A DNA stretch of 36,101 bases from Chloroflexota bacterium. GTDB lineage: Bacteria; Chloroflexota; Anaerolineae; Caldilineales; Caldilineaceae. Below the pieces are notes generated by a model that was not told the DNA's origin, did no database searches, and was given only the letters and a program-made list of their open reading frames with translations. Position numbers and translations under genes: made by a program. The stretch spans positions 1-36,101 of the forward strand of contig JASGTU010000277.1 of the NCBI GenBank assembly GCA_030058085.1, read 5' to 3'. Of the stretch, positions 15,675 to 23,974 are shown piece by piece (position 1 is the stretch's first letter; each line of letters opens with the position of its first letter).

Positions 15675-16427
15675 CTTGCTTTTCTCCACCACGAGCAAAT
15701 GGCTAATGCCCAGCCCGCGCAGCGGCGTGCGTTCCATGCTGTACGTTATCGCCCGCACCGCCTTGCCCACTCTAGGGAAACGGTACGCCACGTTATCGTA
15801 GCCGGGGAAAACCTGGCTGTGATGCACCACCCGCACCGGCAAGCCGAAGAACAGGCGGCGCAGCCCCTCGGCTGTGTAGGTGCGCACGTGCGGGGCCAGC
15901 CTATTGCGCAGCACGTCCGGCAGATAGTTGATCAGCGGCGTATTGCCGAAGTGGTATTCACCGCGCCAATAGTGCCCGTGCGTCTCAAACGGATACCAAC
16001 GATTGGGCGCAAAGAGCACGGCGCGGCCGCCCGGCATGAGCACACGCACCATCTCCGCAGCCGTCCGCCGGTCATCGCTGACATGCTCGATCACCTCGTG
16101 GCTCAGGATCAAGTCGAATGTGTCGTCGGCGTAGGGCAGCGCCTCGCACATGGCAAGCTGCAATGCCGCACCCGGCGCATTGACCGCGGCGCGCGTTAAG
16201 TGCTCCGGCTCGATGTCGATGCCGAAGGTCTGCTCCGCATAGGGCTGCAGCGCTCGCACGTACATGCCCACGCCACAGCCGTTCACCAGGATGCGCGACA
16301 ACCGGGTGCGCGGGTGGGCAATGCCCCAGCGCACGATCATGCCCAGGCGCCGGTCTTGCCCCGCGCGCCAAACGAAACTGGGATTGCCGCGCAGCGCCGC
16401 GCGCTCACCATGAAGGTCAAGGTCCAT
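15669..16427 (-). CDS. Class I SAM-dependent methyltransferase
   Basis: The product (252 aa from this ATG) has a Rossmann-like methyltransferase core. Motif I is ILVNGCGVGMYV, the acidic residue after beta-2 is in IDIEPEH, and LILSHEVIEHV and the LMPGGRAVLFAPN strand follow, as in the Methyltransf_11/UbiE-COQ5-like group. The substrate is not identifiable. The C-terminal half, with several His and Tyr residues, is not conserved in a way I recognise. A TTG three codons upstream (16436), 4 nt after GAGAG, is an alternative start. It lies between a MenG-type methyltransferase gene and the penicillin-binding protein gene, both on the same strand. Its distance from known quinone or lipid methyltransferases leaves the role open. 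Confidence 0.85.
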   Translation of the reverse strand: MDLDLHGERAALRGNPSFVWRAGQDRRLGMIVRWGIAHPRTRLSRILVNGCGVGMYVRALQPYAEQTFGIDIEPEHLTRAAVNAPGAALQLAMCEALPYADDTFDLILSHEVIEHVSDDRRTAAEMVRVLMPGGRAVLFAPNRWYPFETHGHYWRGEYHFGNTPLINYLPDVLRNRLAPHVRTYTAEGLRRLFFGLPVRVVHHSQVFPGYDNVAYRFPRVGKAVRAITYSMERTPLRGLGISHLLVVEKSKT

Positions 16428-16446
16428 ATAGATCAAATCGCTCTCA

Positions 16447-16495
16447 TACTCATGCGCAGATCGTCACTCGCCAGGACTCATCTGTCAGGAGTCAT
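16447..16495. repeat. Heptanucleotide array C (7 units, minus orientation)
   Basis: Read on the minus strand the units are ATGACTC, CTGACAG, ATGAGTC, CTGGCGA, GTGACGA, TCTGCGC and ATGAGTA. They are more degenerate than arrays A, B and D but keep the 7-bp phase. The array lies between the menG stop codon (16502-16504) and the start of the next methyltransferase. Confidence 0.6.
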
Positions 16496-16501
16496 GACCC
16501 C

Positions 16502-17206
16502 TTACTTCTCGCCCCAATGAATCGCCACTGCGCCGAACATGAGCGTCCTGTAACTAACGTTGCGCAAGCCCGCCAGTTCCATCTCGTGCTTGAAGGCCCC
16601 CGGCGCCGGGAAATCGACCGTGCTATTCGGCAGGTAGGCATAGGCCTCGGCGTCGCCGCTTACTAGCCCGCCGATCCCGGGGATCAACCCGAAGAAATAG
16701 AGGCGAAATAGCGGTTCCATCAGCACATTCTGCGGAGGCGCAGTCTCCAGACAGACGACGCGCCCGCCAGGCTTCGTTACCCGCGCTTGCTCGCGCAGCG
16801 CTGCCTTGCGGTCAGCCACGTTGCGCAGCAGAAAACCGCTCACCGCGGCGTCGAAGCTGTTATCCACAAACGGCAGCGCCAACGTATCGCCTTGAACAAA
16901 CGGGATGGGCCGGCGGAAGCGCTTGGCCTGGGCCGCCGCCATCATCTCCAGCGTGAAGTCTGCTCCGATCACCTCCACGCCGGGGTAGAGCTGCGCCGCC
17001 TGGCGTGCGATCTCGCCGGTCCCCGCGCCCACGTCCAGCAGCCGTCCTCGCGGCGGCAGGTTGCTCACTTCCAGCATTTGCCGCCGCCAGCGCTGATCCT
17101 GCCCGAACGTCATCAGCGTATTCATCAGGTCATAGCGCGCCGCAATGCGGGCGAACATGCGGTTGACATAGCGGGGCTTGTCATCCCGCAACGACTCACT
17201 CGCCAT
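16502..17206 (-). CDS. menG: Demethylmenaquinone/ubiquinone C-methyltransferase, MenG/UbiE type
   Basis: The enzyme would carry out the SAM-dependent C-methylation that finishes menaquinone (or ubiquinone) synthesis. The family N terminus FARIAARYDLMNTLMTFGQDQRWR, motif I LDVGAGTGE (57-65) and DNSFDAAVSGFLLRNV are clear. At 234 aa the length is typical of the family. The start was set at MASESLRD because GAGGAAGG lies 4-8 nt before this ATG. Earlier in-frame ATG codons and a TTG only add a non-conserved leader. Menaquinone is the more likely product if the host is a Chloroflexota member, which is an inference. No other quinone gene is in the window. Confidence 0.9.
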   Translation of the reverse strand: MASESLRDDKPRYVNRMFARIAARYDLMNTLMTFGQDQRWRRQMLEVSNLPPRGRLLDVGAGTGEIARQAAQLYPGVEVIGADFTLEMMAAAQAKRFRRPIPFVQGDTLALPFVDNSFDAAVSGFLLRNVADRKAALREQARVTKPGGRVVCLETAPPQNVLMEPLFRLYFFGLIPGIGGLVSGDAEAYAYLPNSTVDFPAPGAFKHEMELAGLRNVSYRTLMFGAVAIHWGEK

Positions 17207-17268
17207 CTGGCCTTCCTCAAACCGCATAGTCGAACCCATCTCGTTACCCGCCCAAAGCTGCGCCAAGC

Positions 17269-17865
17269 CTAGCGCCAATGATCGTACTGGATCCAGCGCG
17301 CCGTGGCGTCCGCCACATCCTTGCCATACAGCCGCGCCAGGACGTACAGCGCCATATCGATGCCCGCGCTGACGCCTGCGCTGCTGATCACCGGGCCTGC
17401 GTCAACCCAACGCGCATCGGCGCGCACGTCAAGCCCCGGAAAATCGCCGCGCAGACGCTCGACGCTTGCCCAGTGCGTCGTGGCGGGCCTGTCCTGCAGC
17501 AGCCCGGCCTTCGCCAGCAGAAAGCTCCCCGTACATACGCTAGCCGTGATTTCTGCTGTGCTCGCTTGCGTCGCAATCCACTCGATCAACGCCGGACGAT
17601 TCACCGCGCTGCGCGTCCCCATCCCGCCCGGCACGACCAGCACATCGGCGCGTGGGCAATCCGCCAGGGCATAGTCCGGCAGAACCGTCACCGGGTTGTT
17701 GCAGCGGATGGCGTCGCGCGTCTCGGCTACGGTGAAGACGTCCATCAACCGCACGGGGCTATCGGTCGACGGCCGCGCCGCGCTGAAGACCTCGAACGGG
17801 CCGGCGAAATCCAGCAGTTCGACGCCGGGAAAGATCAGCACCGCCACACTACGCCGCCCAGTCAC
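17269..17865 (-). CDS. DJ-1/PfpI family protein (isonitrile hydratase/AraC-N-like)
   Basis: A cytosolic 198-aa protein with the class I glutamine amidotransferase-like fold. The nucleophile elbow [15 protein letters not shown] places C111 as the reactive cysteine. D19 in [12 protein letters not shown] matches the acidic residue of the isonitrile-hydratase group. There is no helix-turn-helix, so it is not an AraC-type regulator. The start is GTG, and it overlaps the GDPD stop codon by four bases (GTGA), preceded by GGGAGGGAAGG. This shows translational coupling to the phosphodiesterase gene. The reaction is not determined; glyoxalase, hydratase or protease-like activities are all known in the family. 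Confidence 0.88.
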   Translation of the reverse strand: MTGRRSVAVLIFPGVELLDFAGPFEVFSAARPSTDSPVRLMDVFTVAETRDAIRCNNPVTVLPDYALADCPRADVLVVPGGMGTRSAVNRPALIEWIATQASTAEITASVCTGSFLLAKAGLLQDRPATTHWASVERLRGDFPGLDVRADARWVDAGPVISSAGVSAGIDMALYVLARLYGKDVADATARWIQYDHWR

Positions 17866-18686
17866 GCCTTCCCTCCCATAGCTGCAATGGCGCCCGCCGG
17901 GTCATCAGCCAGCACCGCGTCCACGCCAAGCTGCAAATAATAGCGCATGCGCCGCTCCGGCGTCGTATCCAGCGGCGCGACGATGCCGCCCATGCGATGC
18001 GCCGCGGCCACATAGAACGGGTTCGCAAAGAGCAGCGGCCAAAACGGCCCTAACAACTCCGTATTCGGAATCGGAAGCAAGTTGTTCAGCGTGATGTGCC
18101 CGGTCGGGATGGCGGGCAGCAGCCGCTTCACCGCTTGCACCAACTCCGGCTTAAAAGAGACGAGGGCGCAGCGCTCCACCACCTGATAGGCGACGAGCAC
18201 GTCCGCCAACTTACGGGCATACTCCTCGTCCGCAAACAACGGGTCCTTGAGTTCCAACAGCAGCGGCGTACGCGCCTGGGTCATCTCCAGCAGTTCGATC
18301 AGGGCCGGAGGCCGCTGCGCGCTTAGTCGTCGCTGCGGCGCCCAAGTGCGTAGCCCCTTGATCTCTGCCAGCGTATGATCGCGCAGCGGGCCCGCCCCCT
18401 CGGTCATGCGCTCCAGCGTCGCATCGTGAAAGAGGACGATCTCGCCGTCTTTGGTGAAGCGCAGATCCGTCTCCAGCACATCGGCGCCCTGCTCCAATGC
18501 CAGCGCAAACGAGGCCAGCGTATTCTCCGGCAGGACGTTGGGCGCGCCGCGATGAGCGACCACCAGCGGCTTGCGGCGTAGGTGACGGGTCTGGTAGAAC
18601 TCATCCCAACTGGCGACTTGGCTCAAGCGTTCCCTCTCAAGACAATATGCCGGCTCTTGCCGGCTACGGCTATCGAACACCCCCAT
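17862..18686 (-). CDS. Glycerophosphodiester phosphodiesterase (GDPD family)
   Basis: The enzyme hydrolyses glycerophosphodiesters to glycerol 3-phosphate and an alcohol, recycling phospholipid head groups. Family motifs are AHRG with H45 and R46, PENT with E54, [11 protein letters not shown] with E72 and D74, and LFHD with H87. Together these give the metal site and the catalytic His pair. Later, LLLELK and the C-terminal DAVLADDP strand fit the TIM barrel. The product is 274 aa from the ATG. A TTG at 18626, with GAGAGGG 3-9 nt upstream, would give 254 aa and is a real alternative because the first 20 residues are not conserved. No signal peptide is seen, so it is probably cytosolic. It is the first gene of the long minus-strand run. 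Confidence 0.9.
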   Translation of the reverse strand: MGVFDSRSRQEPAYCLERERLSQVASWDEFYQTRHLRRKPLVVAHRGAPNVLPENTLASFALALEQGADVLETDLRFTKDGEIVLFHDATLERMTEGAGPLRDHTLAEIKGLRTWAPQRRLSAQRPPALIELLEMTQARTPLLLELKDPLFADEEYARKLADVLVAYQVVERCALVSFKPELVQAVKRLLPAIPTGHITLNNLLPIPNTELLGPFWPLLFANPFYVAAAHRMGGIVAPLDTTPERRMRYYLQLGVDAVLADDPAGAIAAMGGKA

Positions 18687-18763
18687 TTTACCGCAGCCCT
18701 GCCTGAGGCGGAATCAGAGAAGCGTGAAAGAAGCGCGGAAGGAGAAACGTGCCAGCGCGCAAA

Positions 18764-18798
18764 GGCGGGGCAAAGCTGCTTCCATGCCTTACCCCGCC
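18764..18798 (-). terminator. Possible terminator hairpin after the CAP-domain gene
   Basis: A 10-bp stem with one mismatch (18764-18773 with 18789-18798) is followed on the minus strand by only three T residues. It lies about 95 bp after the CAP gene stop and about 80 bp before the GDPD start. The gap 18687-18892 shows nothing else. Confidence 0.4.
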
Positions 18799-18892
18799 CG
18801 GTTTTCGCCGCTTATGTTTGCTTAGATCGGCAGTTCACGAGCGGCAGGGGCGCCGCTCCTACATGCCGGCGTTCTGCTCTATGCGATTCCGC

Positions 18893-19576
18893 CTATTCCT
18901 TCGGCGCACTGATGAAGACCCAGTATGTGCCGTAGGGGCTGTTCGGGTCCTCATAGAACCCGATGCCGATCTCCTCTTGCTCGGCGTAGAACCCCACCGT
19001 ACCCAGCACATGGATGCGGTGATACTCCGAACTGAGCCAAGCCTGAAACACGGCATTCGCGTCCGTGTAGCCGCCGCCGATCGACTCAACGTTGTTGGCG
19101 GTGTCCGACTTGTCGTACCAATCCGGCAGTTTGTATCCTGCCGCGCGCACGAGATAGTTAGGCCCATACCCGTCCGGGTTCACGTGGCTAAAGTAGCCGC
19201 GTGTCGCCATGTCTCTGGCCCGTTCACGCGCCACCCGCGCCAGCACCGGGTTGCAACGAATCTCTTTACGCTGCTGGCCCGGGTCTTCGGCGACGAGCTT
19301 CAATACCGCCTCCTCGCGCGCGTTCAGTTCGCACGCCTGGTTGGCGGCGGACACAGCGTTGGCGCTGATCATGGGCAGATACAACGTCCCGCCTGACTGC
19401 GCGGCGGCTGTACGCCCCGTGCCAAGCAAGCCCAGCAGCACCATCAACGCAGCCAATGTCGCCCCGAACCACTGCGAGCGGCGCCGGCGAGACAGCGTCG
19501 CCGCATGGGGCGCGCCGGGACGATCCGCGCCCGCGCGCAGAGACGAGGCATTGGGCCGGCGCATTAGCATGCTCAT
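18893..19576 (-). CDS. Secreted CAP-domain (SCP/YkwD-like) protein
   Basis: The product (227 aa) has a long basic leader with RRRR at about 30-33 followed by a hydrophobic stretch (about 37-57) ending TAAAQ, which looks like a signal peptide. The CAP domain runs from about 82 to 225. FSHVNPDGYGP carries H131, NNVESIGGG carries E164, and EYHRIHVLG and EEIGIGFYED complete the usual cavity. C82 and C108 may form a disulfide. The start was chosen at the ATG with GGAGG 8 nt upstream; the longer frame lacks support. Bacterial CAP proteins are secreted and mostly of unknown activity. No neighbour points to a substrate. Confidence 0.88.
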   Translation of the reverse strand: MSMLMRRPNASSLRAGADRPGAPHAATLSRRRRSQWFGATLAALMVLLGLLGTGRTAAAQSGGTLYLPMISANAVSAANQACELNAREEAVLKLVAEDPGQQRKEIRCNPVLARVARERARDMATRGYFSHVNPDGYGPNYLVRAAGYKLPDWYDKSDTANNVESIGGGYTDANAVFQAWLSSEYHRIHVLGTVGFYAEQEEIGIGFYEDPNSPYGTYWVFISAPKE

Positions 19577-20052
19577 CGAGTGTGCCTCCGTGTCATTATG
19601 TGCGATAAGCCACACAACAGCTCGAAGTCGCCACGGAGGTTTCCCGCAAAGGGTCGAAAAACGTGGAAGTCGAACTGGAGCGGCTGAGAGTGTCGGTTCA
19701 TATCGGCGCCGGCTTAACTCCGCCTGCCGGATTTCGTCAGGGCGCCATCCACAGCCAATTGCCATGGTAGTACGCTTCTGCGTTCTGCAATGCCCGGGCG
19801 TCCACCGGCCTTCCTATGCTTTGCCTACCGCGCCTATTCATACGACGCTTGTCCGAAATCCGTAGGCGGATCGTGGGGAACGCCCCTTGCCATCAGCTTG
19901 CGCGCGCCCTTGCGCGCTGCCTCTAGGATAGAGCGCAATATCGCCTGCAGGTAGGTGCAGATGTTCGACTTTCCAGCGAGACATTTTCACGAAAAGAAGG
20001 GGTAAAACGGAGGGTAGGTTATAGCGCATTTGCCCGGTACATTTACCCAACA
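19577..20052. other. Gap without a convincing gene
   Basis: About 475 bp lie between the CAP gene start and the tricorn terminator. It must hold the CAP promoter, but no box pair is convincing. TATAAC at about 20016-20021 (minus) has no well-spaced -35. A short minus-strand open stretch (19834-19986) encodes an Ala/Arg/Leu-rich amphipathic peptide but has no ATG or GTG start. An overlapping frame with an ATG at 19984 gives 48 residues and no ribosome site. Either could be a gene remnant. Confidence 0.4.
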
Positions 20053-20080
20053 AAAAGACCGGCAGAGGAGCCGGTCTTTT
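20053..20080 (-). terminator. Intrinsic terminator of the tricorn protease gene (bidirectional in form)
   Basis: A perfect 10-bp stem (AAAAGACCGG at 20053-20062 with CCGGTCTTTT at 20071-20080) has an 8-nt loop. On the minus strand it is followed by a T-run. It is located 37 bp after the tricorn stop codon. Confidence 0.9.
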
Positions 20081-20117
20081 GTCGCAGGCGCCGCCTGTTT
20101 GACGTAAGCCGCAACAG

Positions 20118-23100
20118 CTATGCGCCGGGTGTGCGCGGGGGCAGTTTGGGAATCGCCCGGCTCGGCCGCGGCTCCAACTGCGGGCGGCTCACGGGCGTCG
20201 CTTCCAACAGCCGCAGCGCCTCCGCGATCGCACGCTCAAGCTGCGCATCGACGCCCGCAGCGTAGTCCTGCGGCCGGATGTCTATCTCGATGTCCGGGTC
20301 CGTGCCGTAGTTCTCCACATTCCAGCCGACATCCTCGAACCAGAAGCTATATTCCGGCTGCGTCGTGATCGTACCGTCGACCAGGGCGTTACGCGGGTAG
20401 ATGCCGATCACGCCGCCCCATGTGCGCTTACCGATCAGCGGCCCCAGCTTCATCAGCTTGAAGCTATGACAGAAGATGTCGCCGTCGCTGCCGGCGTGTT
20501 CGTTCGTCAACGCCACCAACGGCCCAGCCACAGACTCGACCGGATAGGGGATCAGCCCGCCCCAGCGCGACAGGTCATAGCCCAGCCGCCGTCGCGCCAG
20601 CTTCTCCAAAATCAACTGGCTGACATGGCCGCCCCCGTTATAGCGCACGTCGACGATCAACGCGTCGCGGTCGATCTCCGCCAGATACCCGCGGTGGAAC
20701 TCGGCGTAGCCCTTTGGCCCCATGTCGGGGATATGGACGTAGCCGGCGCGCCCTCCGGTGGCCGCGTGCACCTTGCGCCGGTTCTCCTCCACCCAGCGAC
20801 GATAGCAGGCCGTCGCCTCAGAATACACTGCGCGCACCGAAACCGAGCGCAGTTGCTCATCCCCTTCGCCCGCCAGATCAATTGGCGCGGACGCGGCATC
20901 ATCCGGCTTTTCGTCGCCGTCCGCCCCAGCCGCTTCCGGCTGGGTACGCGGCAGCAGCGTCAACAGCACCTCGTTGCCCGCTTGGTTGACCAGCAGTTGC
21001 GCCGGGCTCGTGTTTGCATCCAGCCGCTGCCCGTTGATAGCCAGCACCACATCGCCCGGCTTGACGTCGATACCCGGGCCGGCCAAAGGCGAAGCGCTCT
21101 TCTCATCCCACGGATCGCCCTGCAACAGCTCGCCGACGCGATAACCGCCCGCCGGAGCGTCCCAAGCCAGCTCCGCCCCCAGAAAGCCCTGCCCATAATA
21201 GGGCCGCGGCCTGTAGTCCCCGCCAAACTCGTAGGCATGGCTCGTGCCCAGCTCGCCCTGCATCTCCCACATCAAGTCGCTGAATTCGCTGCGCGTGCTT
21301 ACTCGCTCGATCAGCGGGAAGTAGCGGCTATAGACAGTCTGCCAATCCACCTGTGACATGTCCTCGGTCCAGAAGTGATCGCGCTGCAAACGCCACGCCT
21401 CGCGAAACATCTGCTCCCATTCGGACTGCGGATCGATCGACACCTTCACGCGCTGCAAGTTGATCCAGCCGCTCTTGCGCGGCGCGCCGCCGCTAGGGGG
21501 CTTCACCCCGGCGTCGATCACGCGCAACTGGTTGCCCGACCGGTAAATCAGCTTCTTGCCGTTAGCCGATAGGCCAAACTCGTTGATGTTCTCCAGCAGC
21601 GTCTCCGCCTTGTACTCCTTAAAGTCGTACAGGCGCAGCTCGCCCGCGTCCGGCTCGTCGTTATCCCAAGCTTGCTCGCTGTCCAGCGTCCCTTCCAGCG
21701 GAAAGACCGTGAACAGCGCCTTGCCGGGAATGCCCATCACCTGCCCATAACGGGCATCGGGCACGGGGAAGGCGACGACGCGCCGCTCGATGCCGTCCAG
21801 GTCGATGCGCAGCGGCGGGGGCGGCTCCTCGCCCCTGTTATCATCACGCTTGGCCGTGCGCGGCCCCTCTTTCTCCTTGCGACCACCTACTCCCGCCGGC
21901 GGGACGAGCGCCTCTGCGTCGCGCGAACGCGCTGCGCGGCGCAGAGCGTCGCCATCGTCGAGCCCATCGTCCAGGTCGCCGTCCTCACCGTCGTCGTAAT
22001 CGTCGCCATACTCGTCATCGTAGCCGTCTTCGCCTGCATCGTAGTCGCCATCATCCTCATCTTCACCGCTGCGACCGCCGCCACGCTCGTCGTCCCCGTC
22101 CTTGTCGTCCTCACGATCCTCGTCCTCGAAGTCGGGCTGGGGAATGAAGGGGTTGGGCAGATCATCCTGCAGCGTGATCAGATAGGGACGCATTCCCCAC
22201 GGAAAGCCTAGGTCAAAATGCAGCCCGTCATACACGGGGTTGAACTCGCGGAAGCTCAGGAAATAGAGGTATCTGCCGTCGGGGTCAAAAGACGGGCTGA
22301 CATCATGCAACACCGGCGCGGTCACGGTGAAGGCCTTGCCTTCGACAGCACCTTGTTCCCCTTCGTCCGGCCCATCCGTAGGCGCCCCGCTCGCATTCGC
22401 TGCGGCATCCGGCAGCCGGTACAGGCGTATCTCGCTGGTGTTGAGGGTAGCGCTGAAGCTGTAGGCCAGCCAGCGGCCATCCGGCGACCAGTCGAAGCCG
22501 CCGATGCTGCGGAACGGGCTGCGGTCGACGACGGTCACTTCGCCGCTGTCCAGGTCGACGGCAATCAGTTCGTAGCGGTGGTTGGTGAGCGCCACGCGAT
22601 TGGCGACCGGCGAAGCTTTCATCTCCGCCACACGCCCCAAGTCGAGATCGTCCAGACGGCGCGGCGCCTGCATCGGCTCCGGCCCGTAGATCTCCAGGGT
22701 TTCTTCGCCCGGCTCATCCGTGATCACAGCCAGACGCCGCCCGTCGAACAGCCATGTCGCGTGCCGGTAGCGCACGCCGTCCCGCTTGCCATATTGAAGG
22801 ACGGGGCCCTCGTGGTTGTAGAAGGCGAAGGCCTTGCCCCGCGTTGTCATGGCAAGGGCGCGTCCGCTGGGGTGCAGATCGAAGCCGTCCATATAGCGCC
22901 CCGCATCCACAAAGCGGCGATTACGCTGCACGCGCGGGCTGCGATAGTCCGCCTCGACGCGCATTACCTGGTCCGTCTGCGGGTCAAAGAGATAGATATC
23001 CGCCCCGGCATGGTAGACGATACGCCTGCCGTCGCTGCTTGGGTTGCGGGCGTAATAGTCTTCGTGGTCGCTGTGCCGCTGCAAGTCCGACCCGTCAGGC

Positions 23101-23762
23101 AGGCAGCTATACAGATTGCCGATGCCCTCGTGGTCGCTGATGAAGAACACACGCGAACCGAACGCACCCGTCAGCCACATGGGTGCGGCGATGTTGCCCT
23201 GCAGGTCGGGCAGGAAGCGCTCGAACTCCCCGTCGCCATTGATGTCGATCCACAGTTGGCCCGTCGTGCCGCCGCGGTACCGCTTCCAGCGCGCCGGGTC
23301 GCCGATGTTGCGCCCGATGACCACGCCACCATCCGGGCCAAAGGCGATGGCGCGCGCCGGTCCGATGGGCAGTTGCGTCGCCGCGCCGTTGGCCGCGTCC
23401 GCATCCACGCGAAACAGCCCCATCTCGCTCGACGAAACCTGTCCGTAGTTGCTGGCGAACAGGATCGAGCGGCTGTCCTGCGTCCAGCCGGCTACCCGGC
23501 AGTTGCTGTTCAGGTAGGTCAGGCGTCGCCCGCTTCCGCCCTCCGCCGGCATGACGTACACCTCCGAGCCGCCTTCTTCGCGGCCGACATACGCCAACAG
23601 CGTGCCGTCCGGCGACAGCATGGGGTACGTGACTTCGCCCAGGTTGCTCGTCAGCCGGCGCGCCACGCCGCCCGAAGCCGGCACGGTCCACAGATCGTCT
23701 TCCGACACAAAAACAATCGTGTCCTCATGGATTGTCGGATAGCGGTAATAGCCAGACGTCAT
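20118..23762 (-). CDS. Tricorn protease homologue (S41 family) with Asp/Glu-rich insert
   Basis: Tricorn is a large cytosolic peptidase that cuts peptides released by the proteasome or other proteases. The product is 1214 aa. WD40/TolB-like beta-propeller repeats fill about 1-530 (LSPDGTLLAYVG, WSPDGRWLAYS). A second propeller region is interrupted by an acidic stretch (544-605, nearly all D, E and G) and runs to about 770. A helical linker, a PDZ domain (about 890-975) and the S41 core follow. The catalytic residues fit the Thermoplasma enzyme: S841-H842 in GTSHAY, S1092 in HAGSDGD and E1150 in NVENYG. The 58-residue S-to-E spacing equals the reference enzyme (S965, E1023). The ATG has GAGGG 5 nt upstream. 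The gene is monocistronic, with its own promoter and terminator. Confidence 0.95.
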   Translation of the reverse strand: MTSGYYRYPTIHEDTIVFVSEDDLWTVPASGGVARRLTSNLGEVTYPMLSPDGTLLAYVGREEGGSEVYVMPAEGGSGRRLTYLNSNCRVAGWTQDSRSILFASNYGQVSSSEMGLFRVDADAANGAATQLPIGPARAIAFGPDGGVVIGRNIGDPARWKRYRGGTTGQLWIDINGDGEFERFLPDLQGNIAAPMWLTGAFGSRVFFISDHEGIGNLYSCLPDGSDLQRHSDHEDYYARNPSSDGRRIVYHAGADIYLFDPQTDQVMRVEADYRSPRVQRNRRFVDAGRYMDGFDLHPSGRALAMTTRGKAFAFYNHEGPVLQYGKRDGVRYRHATWLFDGRRLAVITDEPGEETLEIYGPEPMQAPRRLDDLDLGRVAEMKASPVANRVALTNHRYELIAVDLDSGEVTVVDRSPFRSIGGFDWSPDGRWLAYSFSATLNTSEIRLYRLPDAAANASGAPTDGPDEGEQGAVEGKAFTVTAPVLHDVSPSFDPDGRYLYFLSFREFNPVYDGLHFDLGFPWGMRPYLITLQDDLPNPFIPQPDFEDEDREDDKDGDDERGGGRSGEDEDDGDYDAGEDGYDDEYGDDYDDGEDGDLDDGLDDGDALRRAARSRDAEALVPPAGVGGRKEKEGPRTAKRDDNRGEEPPPPLRIDLDGIERRVVAFPVPDARYGQVMGIPGKALFTVFPLEGTLDSEQAWDNDEPDAGELRLYDFKEYKAETLLENINEFGLSANGKKLIYRSGNQLRVIDAGVKPPSGGAPRKSGWINLQRVKVSIDPQSEWEQMFREAWRLQRDHFWTEDMSQVDWQTVYSRYFPLIERVSTRSEFSDLMWEMQGELGTSHAYEFGGDYRPRPYYGQGFLGAELAWDAPAGGYRVGELLQGDPWDEKSASPLAGPGIDVKPGDVVLAINGQRLDANTSPAQLLVNQAGNEVLLTLLPRTQPEAAGADGDEKPDDAASAPIDLAGEGDEQLRSVSVRAVYSEATACYRRWVEENRRKVHAATGGRAGYVHIPDMGPKGYAEFHRGYLAEIDRDALIVDVRYNGGGHVSQLILEKLARRRLGYDLSRWGGLIPYPVESVAGPLVALTNEHAGSDGDIFCHSFKLMKLGPLIGKRTWGGVIGIYPRNALVDGTITTQPEYSFWFEDVGWNVENYGTDPDIEIDIRPQDYAAGVDAQLERAIAEALRLLEATPVSRPQLEPRPSRAIPKLPPRTPGA

Positions 23763-23842
23763 GCCAACCCTCGCTTCTGCCCAGGCTCACCCAGCCTCAC
23801 GGGGTGCGGCGCTTTCGTTCCCGCACAATAGCCCAAACTGAC

Positions 23843-23872
23843 AGTATAGCCCCGAGACCGATGCCGCGCCAA
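23843..23872 (-). promoter_or_regulatory. Promoter of the tricorn protease gene
   Basis: On the minus strand -35 TTGGCG (23867-23872) and -10 TATACT (23843-23848) are 18 bp apart, about 75 nt upstream of the start codon. The -35 is identical to that of radA. Confidence 0.55.
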
Positions 23873-23920
23873 ACTCCTACAAGGCTGCAACGCCACGGTT
23901 ACCGCATGGCAGCCGCCGCG

Positions 23921-23929
23921 TGCTATAAT
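23921..23929 (+). promoter_or_regulatory. Extended -10 promoter of the 23975-28705 gene run
   Basis: TGCTATAAT is a perfect extended -10 sequence, 45 bp before the start codon at 23975. No good -35 is seen at 16-18 bp, which is common for extended -10 promoters. It drives the strand opposite to the tricorn promoter 50 bp away. Confidence 0.6.
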
Positions 23930-23974
23930 CCGCCCAGAGCGGCTACCACCTATGCCCCAAAAAGGACGCTTCCC

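Noticed and set aside
22218-23831. Plus-strand open frame of 537 codons opposite the tricorn gene
   Set aside because: It mirrors the codon bias of the tricorn gene; no recognisable domain or ribosome site.
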